Below, piece by piece: positions 56,278 to 64,000 of a DNA stretch of 64,000 nt. The notes beneath the pieces are model-generated. The model did not search any database. It saw nothing but the letters and a program-made list of their open reading frames with translations, and was not told the DNA's origin. The DNA lies in NCBI RefSeq assembly GCF_036013935.1, contig NZ_CP107902.1, positions 6,791,001 through 6,855,000 on the forward strand, read 5' to 3'. The position numbers and the translations under genes are program-made. The DNA comes from Streptomyces sp. NBC_00461. Its GTDB lineage: Bacteria; Actinomycetota; Actinomycetes; Streptomycetales; Streptomycetaceae. The stretch's first letter is position 1. Each line of letters starts with the position of its first letter.

Positions 56278-57596
56278 GCGAGAACCCTAAGGACGCGGCA
56301 GTGGGCATCCCTGCGCAGAGCGATGGCAGCGTGGCCACCAGGGACGGGGCCGCCCCCGGCGAGACCCTGCTGAAGGTGACCGGGCTCCAGAAACACTTCC
56401 CGATCAAGAAGGGCCTGCTCCAGCGGCAGGTCGGCGCCGTGCACGCGGTCGACGGCATCGACTTCGAGGTCAAGTCCGGCGAGACGCTGGGCGTCGTGGG
56501 CGAGTCGGGCTGCGGCAAGTCGACCATGGGCCGGCTGATCACCCGGCTGCTGGAACCGACCGGCGGCACGGTCGAGTTCCAGGGCCAGGACATCACGCAC
56601 CTCGGGGTGAGCGGCATGCGTCCGCTGCGCCGCGACGTGCAGATGATCTTCCAGGACCCGTACTCCTCGCTGAACCCGCGCCACACCATCGGCACGATCG
56701 TCGGCGCCCCCTTCAAGCTGCAGGGCGTCGAGCCCCAGGGCGGCATCAAGAAGGAGGTCCAGCGGCTGCTGTCGGTGGTCGGTCTCAACCCCGAGCACTA
56801 CAACCGCTATCCGCACGAGTTCTCCGGCGGCCAGCGCCAGCGCATCGGCATCGCCCGCGCGCTCGCCCTGAACCCGAAGCTGGTCGTGGCGGACGAGCCG
56901 GTCTCCGCCCTTGACGTGTCGATCCAGGCCCAGGTCGTCAACCTGCTCGACGACCTCCAGCAGGAGCTGGGCCTGACGTACGTGATCATCGCGCACGACC
57001 TCTCCGTCGTGAGGCACGTCTCGGACCGGATCGCGGTGATGTACCTCGGCAAGATCGTCGAGCTGGCCGACCGCGAGGCGCTGTACAAGGCGCCGATGCA
57101 CCCGTACACCAAGGCCCTGATGTCGGCGGTGCCGATCCCGGACCCGCGGCGCAGGAACGCCAAGAGCGAGCGCATCCTGCTCAAGGGGGACGTGCCCTCG
57201 CCGATCTCCCCGCCGAGCGGCTGCCGCTTCCACACCCGGTGCTGGAAGGCGACGGAGATCTGCAAGACGACCGAGCCGAAGCTCGTGGAGCTCAAGCCCG
57301 GCCAGCAGGTCGCCTGCCACCACCCCGAGAACTTCGAGGACCAGGCCCCGCAGGAGACGGTGCTGCTGACCATGGCCAAGGAGGCGGCCGAGCTGATCGC
57401 CGACGAGGTGCTCGCGGAGTCGGCGGAGACGTCGGCTGCCGTGGCGGCGGAGGTCGCGGAGACCACCGATGCCCCGAAGCCGACCGAGACCACCGCTGCC
57501 GCGAAGGTCACCGAGGTCACCGAGGTCACCGACGCCGACTCCACCGAGTCCGCCGTGACCCCGGAGGCCGAGAGCCAGGAGTCAACCGACAAGTAA
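56274..57596 (+). CDS. Peptide ABC importer ATPase (OppF/DppF-like) with Ala/Glu/Thr tail
   Basis: 440 residues. Walker A GESGCGKS, signature [15 protein letters not shown], Walker [14 protein letters not shown], switch [12 protein letters not shown], and the OppF tail [17 protein letters not shown] plus [16 protein letters not shown]. After the conserved end (about residue 355) a ~85-residue Ala/Glu/Thr-rich tail ([19 protein letters not shown] and similar) is appended, which is not normal for the family. GTG overlaps the previous stop (GTGA). Confidence 0.94.
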   Translation: MSENPKDAAVGIPAQSDGSVATRDGAAPGETLLKVTGLQKHFPIKKGLLQRQVGAVHAVDGIDFEVKSGETLGVVGESGCGKSTMGRLITRLLEPTGGTVEFQGQDITHLGVSGMRPLRRDVQMIFQDPYSSLNPRHTIGTIVGAPFKLQGVEPQGGIKKEVQRLLSVVGLNPEHYNRYPHEFSGGQRQRIGIARALALNPKLVVADEPVSALDVSIQAQVVNLLDDLQQELGLTYVIIAHDLSVVRHVSDRIAVMYLGKIVELADREALYKAPMHPYTKALMSAVPIPDPRRRNAKSERILLKGDVPSPISPPSGCRFHTRCWKATEICKTTEPKLVELKPGQQVACHHPENFEDQAPQETVLLTMAKEAAELIADEVLAESAETSAAVAAEVAETTDAPKPTETTAAAKVTEVTEVTDADSTESAVTPEAESQESTDK

Positions 57597-57629
57597 CGCA
57601 TGACAAGTTGGCAAAGTCATGCACATGAC

Positions 57630-57711
57630 CGAACGGGAGAGTTCAGAGTCGTCCGGGTCCGATTTATCGGCACACGCTCGGATAGGACGACTCATGAAAC
57701 TCTCCCGTTCG
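57630..57711 (+). promoter_or_regulatory. 14-bp inverted repeat enclosing the M1 peptidase start
   Basis: CGAACGGGAGAGTT (57630-57643) and AACTCTCCCGTTCG (57698-57711) are exact complements. The 54-nt loop contains the ribosome binding site (AGGA) and ATG (57694). The right arm covers codons 2-6. Pairing in the mRNA would enclose the initiation region. It could be a translational control element or a DNA operator. Confidence 0.7.
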
Positions 57712-59085
57712 TCACGCTTAGGAGCCGTCGCGACCGCGGCGGCTTCCTTCTTCGCCATCGCCGCCTCCGCGGCCCCCGCCCCGGGCGCCCCCGGAATCGG
57801 CGACACCTACTTCCCGAACCTGGGCAACGGCGGCTTCGACGCCCGGCACTACGCCCTCGACGTGGCGTACAACCCGGACACCGACCGCCTCGACGGCCGT
57901 ACGACCCTCACCGCGCGCGCCACCCAGAACCTCTCCTCCTTCGACCTCGACCTGCAGAAACTCGAGGTCACCAGAGTCGAAGTGAACGGCAGACGCGCCC
58001 AGTTCACCCGTGACGGCGACGAACTGCACATCACCCCGCGCGACTCCCTCCACAAGGGCCACGACTTCACGGTCACCGTCACCTACGGCGGCGTCCCCGA
58101 AGCCCTCTCCGGCCCCATCGTCTTCGGCTCCGACTACGGATGGATGAAGACAGCCGACGGTGTCTTCGTCGCCTGCGAACCCAACGCCGCCTCCACCTGG
58201 TTCCCCTCCAGCGACCACCCCTCCGACAAGGCCACGTACGACATACGCATCAAGGCCCCCAAGGGCCTGACGGGCGTCTCCAACGGTCGGCTGGTCTCGA
58301 CGTACGACAAGGGCGGTTCGACGTACGCCCATTGGCGCGAGAGCCGGCCCATGGCGACCTACCTCGCGACCGCCACCATCGGGAAGTTCGACGTGAAGAC
58401 CGGCAGGACGCCCTCCGGGATCCCGATCTACGTCGCCATCGACCCCGTGCTCGCGAACAGCAACAGCGTCGACGTGTACGCCGTGACCGCCGCGGCAACC
58501 GACTACTGGTCGCAGGTCTTCGGGCCGTACCCCTTCGAGGAGACCGGCGCGATCGTCGACGACATGCCGGAGGCCGGGTTCTCGCTGGAGGTGCAGAGCA
58601 AGCCCGCCTACTCGGCCGTGCGCAACGAGACGACGATCGTGCACGAGCTGGCCCACCAGTGGTTCGGCGACTCCGTCTCGGTCGAGCACTGGAAGGACAT
58701 CTGGCTCAACGAGGGCTTCGCCACGTACGCGCAGTGGCTGTGGGCCGAGCACCAGGGCACCCGCAGTGCCCACGACTCGTTCCTGGCCGGCTACAACTCC
58801 CGCCCGGCCGACAACGCCTTCTGGCAGACCGTCGTCGCCGACCCGCAGCGCGACACCATGTTCGCGTCAGCGGTCTACCAGCGCGGCGCGATGACCCTGC
58901 AGGCGCTGCGCGAGCGCATCGGGGACAAGGCGTTCTTCAAGCTGTTGCCGACGTGGACGAAGCTCCACCGCTACGGCAACGCCAACACCGCCGAGTTCAT
59001 CAAGCTCGCCGAGAAGGTCTCCGGGCAGAAGCTCGACGACCTCTTCCAGAAGTGGCTCTTCACCACGGGCAAGCCGGCCCTGTAG
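57694..59085 (+). CDS. Secreted M1-family zinc aminopeptidase
   Basis: 463 residues. Signal peptide to about residue 28 (AIAASAAPAPG). N-terminal saddle domain, then the gluzincin domain. The zinc motif is HELAHQWFGDS (His317, His321), with the third ligand Glu340 in NEGFATYAQWLW, the canonical 18-residue spacing. In place of the classic GAMEN exopeptidase motif there is PEAGFSLEVQ. It trims peptides outside the cell and follows the peptide importer by 97 bp, so the two may act together in peptide scavenging. ATG 57694 begins the signal peptide; a longer frame from 57619 is unlikely. Confidence 0.93.
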   Translation: MKLSRSSRLGAVATAAASFFAIAASAAPAPGAPGIGDTYFPNLGNGGFDARHYALDVAYNPDTDRLDGRTTLTARATQNLSSFDLDLQKLEVTRVEVNGRRAQFTRDGDELHITPRDSLHKGHDFTVTVTYGGVPEALSGPIVFGSDYGWMKTADGVFVACEPNAASTWFPSSDHPSDKATYDIRIKAPKGLTGVSNGRLVSTYDKGGSTYAHWRESRPMATYLATATIGKFDVKTGRTPSGIPIYVAIDPVLANSNSVDVYAVTAAATDYWSQVFGPYPFEETGAIVDDMPEAGFSLEVQSKPAYSAVRNETTIVHELAHQWFGDSVSVEHWKDIWLNEGFATYAQWLWAEHQGTRSAHDSFLAGYNSRPADNAFWQTVVADPQRDTMFASAVYQRGAMTLQALRERIGDKAFFKLLPTWTKLHRYGNANTAEFIKLAEKVSGQKLDDLFQKWLFTTGKPAL

Positions 59086-59107
59086 TGACCCCTGAGTAGA
59101 ATGTGGG

Positions 59108-59764
59108 GTGCTTCAGCAACTGTTCAGCCCCTCCGTCCAGCACACGCTCGACCTCGTCGGCATCTTCGTGTTCGCCATCTCCGGCGCGCTGCTGGCCGTC
59201 CGCAAGAACTTCGACGTCTTCGGCATCGCCGTGCTCGCCGAGGCCACCGCGCTGGGCGGAGGGCTGTTCCGTGACCTGATCATCGGCGCCGTACCGCCCG
59301 CCGCCTTCACGGACTTCGGCTACTTCGTCACCCCGCTGTTCGCCGCCCTTCTCGTCTTCTTCCTCCACCCGCACGTGGAACGCATCCAGGCCGGGGTGAA
59401 CGTCTTCGACGCGGCCGGCCTCGGCCTGTTCTGCGTCGCCGGGACGACGAAGGCGTACGAGTACGGGCTCGGCCTCACCCAGTCGGCGACCCTCGGCCTC
59501 GCCACCGCCGTCGGCGGCGGTGTCCTGCGCGACGTGCTCGCCAACGAGGTGCCCTCGCTGCTGCGTTGGGACCGCGACCTGTACGCGGTCCCGGCGATCG
59601 TCGGTGCCACCATGGCCGTCCTGTGCATCCGCTACGACGCCCTCACCCCGCTCACGGGCGGGCTCGCGGCCCTCACCGCCTTCGTCCTGCGCCTGCTCGC
59701 GATGAAGTACCACTGGCGAGCGCCGCGTGCGTGGAACCGGCGCTCGACGGTGCGCGAGGAGTAG
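59108..59764 (+). CDS. TRIC/UPF0126-family membrane protein
   Basis: 218 residues with seven hydrophobic helices. The internal repeat of the UPF0126 (YadS/TRIC) fold is visible: LDLVGIFVFAISGALLAVRKNFDVFGIAVLAEATALGGGLFRDLIIG, and VFDAAGLGLFCVAGTTKAYEYGLGL with ATAVGGGVLRDVL. Bacterial relatives are trimeric cation channels or proposed glycine transporters. GTG 59108 starts 22 bp after the peptidase gene. The last 92 bp overlap the convergent esterase gene. Confidence 0.92.
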   Translation: MLQQLFSPSVQHTLDLVGIFVFAISGALLAVRKNFDVFGIAVLAEATALGGGLFRDLIIGAVPPAAFTDFGYFVTPLFAALLVFFLHPHVERIQAGVNVFDAAGLGLFCVAGTTKAYEYGLGLTQSATLGLATAVGGGVLRDVLANEVPSLLRWDRDLYAVPAIVGATMAVLCIRYDALTPLTGGLAALTAFVLRLLAMKYHWRAPRAWNRRSTVREE

Positions 59765-60896
59765 CGCCGTGGGCCCGGGCGTGATGCTGGCCCATTTCCA
59801 CGGAGAGCCAGCGGAACGACGGGACCACCTGCGGCCGCCACAGCGCCATGTTGTGCCCGCCCGCGCTCTTCGGGATGAAGATGACGTGCACGGTCGTCGG
59901 TGCCTTCGCGCTCTGTTCGAGGGCGACGGCGGCCTCGTAGCCGTCGCGCGGCTGTCCGGAGACGTACAGGGCGATCCGCGGCGGGGTGGGGGACTTCTTC
60001 AGCAGCAGGTAGGGGTTGTTCTCGGCCCTGACCGTCGGGTTCTGCGCGGCGAGCGAGTTGCGTTCGCCGATCGGGTCGTTGTAGCCGGACATGCTGATCG
60101 CGGCCATGTAGCGGTCCGGGTGCGCCACCGCCAGCTTGACCGCGCAGTGCGCCCCGGCCGAGTACCCGGCGACCGCCCAGCCCCTGGGGGCGGGTTGGGC
60201 GCGGAAGTTGTCCATGACCATCTTCGGTACGTCTATGCTCAGCCAGCTGTCCGCGTTGACCTGGCCCGGGATGTTCGCGCAGCCCGTGTCGACCCCGGCC
60301 AGCAGGTTGGTGCGCGGGGCGACCAGGATGAACGGCGCGACCTGACCGCTCTGCATCAGCGGGGCCAGCTGCCGGGTCGCCTTCATCGAACCGAACCACG
60401 CCTTCGCCGAGCCCGGGTAGCCCGGCAGCAGCTCGACCACGGGGAACTTGTGGTGACGGTAGGCGGGCTGGTCGTACTGGGGCGGCAGCCAGACGTAGAC
60501 CTCGGCGTTCACGCCGGAGACGCGGCCCTTGAGCTGGGTCTCGCGCACGCCGTTCATTCCCGGCCCGGTCGCCGGCGCGAAGTCCTGCTTGACCTTGGGC
60601 AGGCGCTTGAGAGCTATTCCGCCGGTGCCGTCGGCACCCAGATTGGCCGCCTGCTGCACATGGTTGCCCGTGCCGAGCAGGTCGGCCCAGTTGTCGTACA
60701 GGCTGTTGGCGTTGTTGACGAGCACGAAGACCAACGCGACCGCCGTCCCCTGGGCGAACAGCAGCATCAGCATCCGGCCCGCCGTACGCAGGGCTTTCGG
60801 TCCGTGGATCCGTGACCACAGGACGAGCGGCAGTATCAGTGCGATCGCGAAGAGCACGATCAGCGTGTAGAGGAACGGAGTCCCGGTGAGGCTCAT
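59673..60896 (-). CDS. Membrane-anchored alpha/beta-hydrolase (esterase D-like)
   Basis: 407 residues. Two N-terminal membrane helices (FLYTLIVLFAIALILPLVLW; MLMLLFAQGTAVALVFVLV). Then an extracytoplasmic esterase domain with FPVVELLPGYPGSAKAWFG, nucleophile elbow AVAGYSAGAHCA (Ser246) and GGHNMALW (catalytic His). Similar proteins include antigen-85/mycolyltransferase-like putative esterases. ATG 60894-60896 is used; an in-frame ATG 51 bp upstream is possible. The final ~30 residues are encoded antisense to the TRIC gene end and look unconserved. Confidence 0.88.
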   Translation of the reverse strand: MSLTGTPFLYTLIVLFAIALILPLVLWSRIHGPKALRTAGRMLMLLFAQGTAVALVFVLVNNANSLYDNWADLLGTGNHVQQAANLGADGTGGIALKRLPKVKQDFAPATGPGMNGVRETQLKGRVSGVNAEVYVWLPPQYDQPAYRHHKFPVVELLPGYPGSAKAWFGSMKATRQLAPLMQSGQVAPFILVAPRTNLLAGVDTGCANIPGQVNADSWLSIDVPKMVMDNFRAQPAPRGWAVAGYSAGAHCAVKLAVAHPDRYMAAISMSGYNDPIGERNSLAAQNPTVRAENNPYLLLKKSPTPPRIALYVSGQPRDGYEAAVALEQSAKAPTTVHVIFIPKSAGGHNMALWRPQVVPSFRWLSVEMGQHHARAHGATPRAPSSAGSTHAALASGTSSRAGAGRRR

Positions 60897-61044
60897 GCCC
60901 CCATAGAGAGGGACAGGGGCGCCCGGGTTGAGGACGAGTGCGGACACTTACCAAGAAATTGCCGGAACCTCACTCGGGAGGACGGCCGAACGGCTCTGTT
61001 CATCCGTCCGTAACTCCAAAAGCTACCGCTTAGTAATTTCCCAT

Positions 61045-61050
61045 TATACT
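61045..61050 (+). promoter_or_regulatory. -10 element for a probably leaderless transcript
   Basis: TATACT lies nine bases before the ATG at 61059. A start site the usual 6-8 bases downstream would fall at or next to the ATG. No ribosome binding site exists upstream, which supports leaderless translation. A clear -35 is not visible. Confidence 0.5.
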
Positions 61051-61058
61051 GTTCAGGC

Positions 61059-61919
61059 ATGCCAGAAGCAGCTTCAGCACCGGCCGTCCGGGCCGCCATC
61101 GGCGACAGCGAGTTCGACCGGGACACCGCGCTCACCCCGCGCGCGCCCGGTGTGTACGACATCGACCTGTCCGCCGGCTGGACCATCATCAACGCCGTGA
61201 ACGGCGGCTATCTGCTGGCCGTCCTGGGCCGTGCGCTCGCGGACGCCCTGCCGCATTCCGACCCCTTCACGATCTCGGCGCACTACCTCACCGCGTCCCA
61301 GCCGGGCCCGGCGGTCGTCCGCACCGACGTCGTCCGCACCGGCCGCACCCTGTCGACCGGCCAGGCCTCGCTCTTCCAGTACGACGAGCAGGGCCGCGAG
61401 GTGGAACGCATCCGCGTCCTTGCCTCCTACGGTGACCTGGACGCCCTGCCCGACGACGTCCGTACGACGGCTCAGCCGTCCGTGATCCCGTCGCCGGACC
61501 AGTGCTTCGGTCCCCAGGACGGCCCGGCGCCGGTGTCCGGCAGCTCGGCCATCGCCGACCGCCTGATGATCAAGATCGACCCGTCGACCCTGGGCTGGGC
61601 GCTCGGAGCGCCGTCGGGCAAGGGCGAGATGCGTGCCTGGTTCGGCCTCGCCGACGGCCGCGACGCCGACCCCTTCTCGCTCCTCCTGGCGGTGGACGCG
61701 CTTCCGCCCACCGCCTTCGAGATCGGCCTGAAGGGCTGGGTGCCCACGGTGGAGCTCACGGTCCACGTCCGCTGCCGCCCGGCCCCCGGCCCCCTGCGCG
61801 TCTCGATCACCACCCGCAACCTCGCCGGCGGCTTCCTGGAGGAGGACGCGGAGGTCTGGGACAGCGCCGACCGCCTGGTCGCGCAGTCCCGCCAGCTGGC
61901 ACGGGTCAGGCTCGGGTGA
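61059..61919 (+). CDS. Acyl-CoA thioesterase-like protein (double hotdog, TesB/4HBT_3)
   Basis: 286 residues. Double hotdog pattern: N-half INAVNGGYLLAVLGRALADALPHSDPFTISAHYLTASQPGPAVVRTDVVRTGRTLSTGQASLFQ. C-half with FSLLLAVDALPPTAFEIGLKGWVPTVELTVHVRCRPAPGPLRVSITTRNLAGGFLEEDAEVWDS. It is likely to hydrolyse acyl-CoA; chain length is unknown. It ends 14 bp inside the convergent neighbour. Confidence 0.9.
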   Translation: MPEAASAPAVRAAIGDSEFDRDTALTPRAPGVYDIDLSAGWTIINAVNGGYLLAVLGRALADALPHSDPFTISAHYLTASQPGPAVVRTDVVRTGRTLSTGQASLFQYDEQGREVERIRVLASYGDLDALPDDVRTTAQPSVIPSPDQCFGPQDGPAPVSGSSAIADRLMIKIDPSTLGWALGAPSGKGEMRAWFGLADGRDADPFSLLLAVDALPPTAFEIGLKGWVPTVELTVHVRCRPAPGPLRVSITTRNLAGGFLEEDAEVWDSADRLVAQSRQLARVRLG

Positions 61920-62493
61920 GCAGTTCCCGCCCCAGCCAGGCCGCCAACTGCCCGTAGACATCCGCCCCTTCGGGGGTGGGCCGGACCGAGGCGAACGGGG
62001 TGCGTTCGTCGCGGTCCGGGGCGGGCAGCACGCGGCGGGCCGTGGTGAGGGCAAAGTCGGCCAGCTCCGGGTCGAGTTCGAGCGGGTGACCGAGGGACTC
62101 GGAGAGGTCCCAGGTGTGGGTGACCAGTTCCATGACGTAGCCCGACAGGGCGGCGTGCCCCGGGACCTCGCCCCAGGGCACGCGGACCGGGGCCGCCATG
62201 CGGTCGTCGCCCGACCATGCCTTGAGCACTCGCGTGCGGGCCTCGTCGTACGCGGCCGTCCAGCCGTCGTCCGCCACCCCGTCGGCGAAGGGGTGCACGG
62301 CGAGCCCGTCGCCGCCCTCGCCGACGACCGCGATGCGCAGGGTGCCGCCGACGACATGGCTGAGCAGTGTGCGGACGTCGAACTCGGTACAGGGGGTCCG
62401 GCCGGTCAGGTGCTCGGGGCGTACGGTCGCGATGAGCGTCGCCGCCTGCTCGGTGGCGCGGGCGTACACGGGGCGGGGGTCGATGGCGTTCAC
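61906..62493 (-). CDS. TIGR03086-type mycothiol-dependent isomerase/DinB-like protein
   Basis: 195 residues. The MDMPI_N/TIGR03086 pattern is clear: LTGRTPCTEFDVRTLLSHVVGGTLRIAVVGEG, and YVMELVTHTWDLSESLGHPLELDPELADFALTTARRVLP. Metal-binding His residues of the DinB/MDMPI fold are in SHVV and THTWD. It may use mycothiol; the substrate is unknown. ATG 62491-62493. It is divergent from a WYL regulator with a likely operator between them. Confidence 0.9.
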   Translation of the reverse strand: MNAIDPRPVYARATEQAATLIATVRPEHLTGRTPCTEFDVRTLLSHVVGGTLRIAVVGEGGDGLAVHPFADGVADDGWTAAYDEARTRVLKAWSGDDRMAAPVRVPWGEVPGHAALSGYVMELVTHTWDLSESLGHPLELDPELADFALTTARRVLPAPDRDERTPFASVRPTPEGADVYGQLAAWLGRELLTRA

Positions 62494-62541
62494 AAGGGGC
62501 CTCTCTGTCGTGGGCTGTGAGGAGAGAGTCGCCGCATAACC

Positions 62542-62556
62542 TGACAGTTCCCGTCA
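62542..62556. promoter_or_regulatory. Candidate operator of the WYL regulator
   Basis: TGACAG-TTC-CCGTCA, an inverted repeat (5 of 6 positions symmetric) with a 3-nt spacer, centred in the 102-bp gap of the divergent pair. The position and the pairing of the two genes suggest autoregulation. This is inferred. Confidence 0.5.
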
Positions 62557-62595
62557 ACATTTGCCGCGGTCCTCGACCGGCGGGATTCTGGTGCC

Positions 62596-63573
62596 GTGAA
62601 GTCCGATCGCCTGCTCTCGATCCTGCTGCTCCTGCAGACCCGCGGCCGCGTCCCCGCGCATGAACTCGCCGGGCGGCTGGAGGTGTCCGTGCGCACCATC
62701 TACCGCGACGTCGAGGCACTGTCGGCCGCCGGCGTCCCGGTCTACGCCGAACGCGGGCGACACGGCGGCATCGAGTTGCTCGCCGGGTTCCGTACGGACG
62801 TCACGGGGCTGACCGCCGACGAGTCCCGGGCCCTGTTCATCCTGGCCGCACAGGGCGCGCACGCCGCGCTCGGCCTGGACACGGCGCTCGGCTCGGCGCT
62901 GCGCAAGGTGATGGCCGCGCTGCCGGCGCCGTACCGCCCGGCCGCCGAGGTGACCTCCCGGCGCATCCTCGTCGACGCCACGCGCTGGAAGGGCGGCCCA
63001 CAGCCCGCCGTCGACCTGGACACCCTCCAGGACGCCGTCTTCACCGACCGCCGGCTGCGGCTGCGCTACCGGCACAGCGGGCAGCAGGAAGCGCGGACGT
63101 ACACCGTCGATCCGTACGGCCTCGTGTCGAAGGCGGGCGTCTGGTACCTCGTCGCCGACCGCCGCACGAAACCGCAGCTGTTCCGCGCCGACCGGGTGCG
63201 GTCCGCCGCCGTCCTGGACGACCGGGTGAAGCGGCGGCCCGGCGTCGAACTCGCCGACGTCTGGGAGGTGTTGCGCCGCCAGGTGGAGGAGCGCCCCGGC
63301 GGGCTCGACGTCACCGTCCGCGTGCGGCGCGACCGCCTCGACATGTTCCTGCGGCTGAACGCCTCACAGCTCGCGGGGCTCCCCGACGACGACGGCGCGA
63401 GCGAGTGGGTGACCGTGCGGCTGTCGTACGGCGTCGCCCGCGAGGCCCGCCAACTGCTCGCGTTCTCCGATCGGGTCGAGGTCCTCTCGCCGCCCGAGGT
63501 ACGCGAGGAAGTGGCCGCGGCGGCCGCTCGTGTCACGGAGTTGTACCAGCGAGTGGACGACGGGCCGGTGTGA
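62596..63573 (+). CDS. WYL-domain DeoR/YafY-family transcriptional regulator
   Basis: 325 residues. N-terminal winged helix (MKSDRLLSILLLLQTRGRVPAHELAGRLEVSVRTIYRDVEALSAAGVPVYAERGRHGGIELL). Central WYL domain (LRLRYRHSGQQEARTYTVDPYGLVSKAGVWYLVADRRTKPQLFRADRVRSA), then the WCX C-terminal part. The start is GTG 62596. These proteins bind ligands or nucleic acid through WYL and control neighbouring genes, here most likely the divergent MDMPI-like gene. Confidence 0.94.
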   Translation: MKSDRLLSILLLLQTRGRVPAHELAGRLEVSVRTIYRDVEALSAAGVPVYAERGRHGGIELLAGFRTDVTGLTADESRALFILAAQGAHAALGLDTALGSALRKVMAALPAPYRPAAEVTSRRILVDATRWKGGPQPAVDLDTLQDAVFTDRRLRLRYRHSGQQEARTYTVDPYGLVSKAGVWYLVADRRTKPQLFRADRVRSAAVLDDRVKRRPGVELADVWEVLRRQVEERPGGLDVTVRVRRDRLDMFLRLNASQLAGLPDDDGASEWVTVRLSYGVAREARQLLAFSDRVEVLSPPEVREEVAAAAARVTELYQRVDDGPV

Positions 63574-63713
63574 AGTCGCAGGTCGGCGCGGTGTCTTGAG
63601 ATTGGCTTTACCCGGGTCACAGGCCGGGGACAGGGCGGCCCCAAGGAAGCCCTAAGCGCCGTTGATTGAGTGTCCGCCTCAAGGTTCCCTCACCTTCCGT
63701 GGAGTTGTTTCTC

Positions 63714-64000
63714 ATGAAGAGCGTGCGTCTCGTCCCCGCAGTCGCCCTCCTGGCGCTCTCGCCCCTGGTCCTGGCGGCCTGCGGCTCGGGCGACTCGTCG
63801 TCGTCCTCGAACAGCGGCAACTCCGGGCAGCGGCAGGCCTGCCAGGCACCGACCGGCAACGCGACCGCCAAGCGGTCGGGCGCCCCTTCGGGTGCACCTT
63901 CGGGCGCCCCCACCGGCAAGGCGACCGCCAGGCCGTCCGGCGCCCCCTCGGGCATGCCCAGCGGTGCGCCCAGTGGTGCGCCCAGCGCGGGTGCCGCGGC
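63714..64000 (+). CDS. Lipoprotein with Ser-Gly-Ala-Pro repeats (cut by window edge)
   Basis: 95 residues are visible. Lipoprotein signal MKSVRLVPAVALLALSPLVLAAC with a good lipobox (LAAC). After a Ser-rich spacer comes low-complexity sequence built from S-G-A-P, S-G-M-P and A-T-A-K/R-P units, a likely extended tether at the cell surface. The ATG has GGAG upstream. The C-terminal domain lies outside the window, so no function can be given. Confidence 0.8.
   Translation, partial: MKSVRLVPAVALLALSPLVLAACGSGDSSSSSNSGNSGQRQACQAPTGNATAKRSGAPSGAPSGAPTGKATARPSGAPSGMPSGAPSGAPSAGAA

Overview
This window is high-GC actinobacterial chromosome and almost certainly comes from a Streptomyces species. The signs are strong third-position GC bias, many GTG and a few TTG starts, purine-rich ribosome binding sites, a GlgE maltosyltransferase operon, a CabC-type EF-hand protein, tandem secreted M4 proteases and a ScARP-like secreted ADP-ribosyltransferase. 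From memory, the gene order closely follows the S. coelicolor SCO544x-SCO548x interval. I could not run that comparison. No rRNA, tRNA, CRISPR array, insertion sequence or prophage was recognised. The left edge cuts glgB and the right edge cuts a lipoprotein gene.

Layout. (1) 1-6.3 kb: a minus-strand alpha-glucan operon, glgE-treS-mak-glgB, which makes maltose-1-phosphate and builds branched glucan. glgP (8.0-10.6 kb) and glgX (26.5-28.8 kb) supply phosphorolysis and debranching. (2) 6.5-15.2 kb: secreted proteases, namely one subtilase and two tandem M4 (thermolysin-like) paralogues. (3) 15.5-22.7 kb: four half-size ABC exporters in one minus-strand operon, forming two heterodimeric pairs whose ATP sites are asymmetric in complementary ways. 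A perfect 26-bp palindrome separates them from a divergent ABC-2 transporter plus NarL-type two-component system (22.9-26.5 kb). (4) 29-36 kb: an envelope and secretion block with two tandem L,D-transpeptidase lipoproteins, an enoyl-CoA hydratase, an RsbW-like ATPase, a NodB protein with a broken first motif, a YVTN-propeller lipoprotein and a secreted guanine-type ADP-ribosyltransferase. (5) 36-43 kb: regulators and small enzymes (GNAT, MerR, cabC, AraC with a divergent quinone oxidoreductase, F420/NADP-type reductase, MOSC), then a two-gene unit of an unexported GH25 muramidase and an EAD-CHAT caspase-like protein. (6) 43.7-48.2 kb: a glycine-to-serine-to-pyruvate operon, gcvT-gcvH-glyA-sdaA, behind a tandem glycine riboswitch. 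(7) 48.4-50.9 kb: a P-loop kinase-like protein and two SseB-family proteins. (8) 51.2-57.6 kb: a complete Opp/Dpp peptide importer. It is followed by a secreted M1 aminopeptidase, a TRIC-family membrane protein, a membrane esterase, a thioesterase, a mycothiol-dependent-isomerase-like protein divergent from a WYL regulator, and the start of a repeat-rich lipoprotein.

The most notable observations are the complementary active-site decay of the ABC exporter pairs, the EAD-CHAT plus cytoplasmic muramidase pair, the DNA-guanine ADP-ribosyltransferase homologue, the NodB protein lacking TFDDG, the 14-bp inverted repeat enclosing the start of the M1 peptidase, the orphan 26-bp palindrome, and a duplicated terminator segment.
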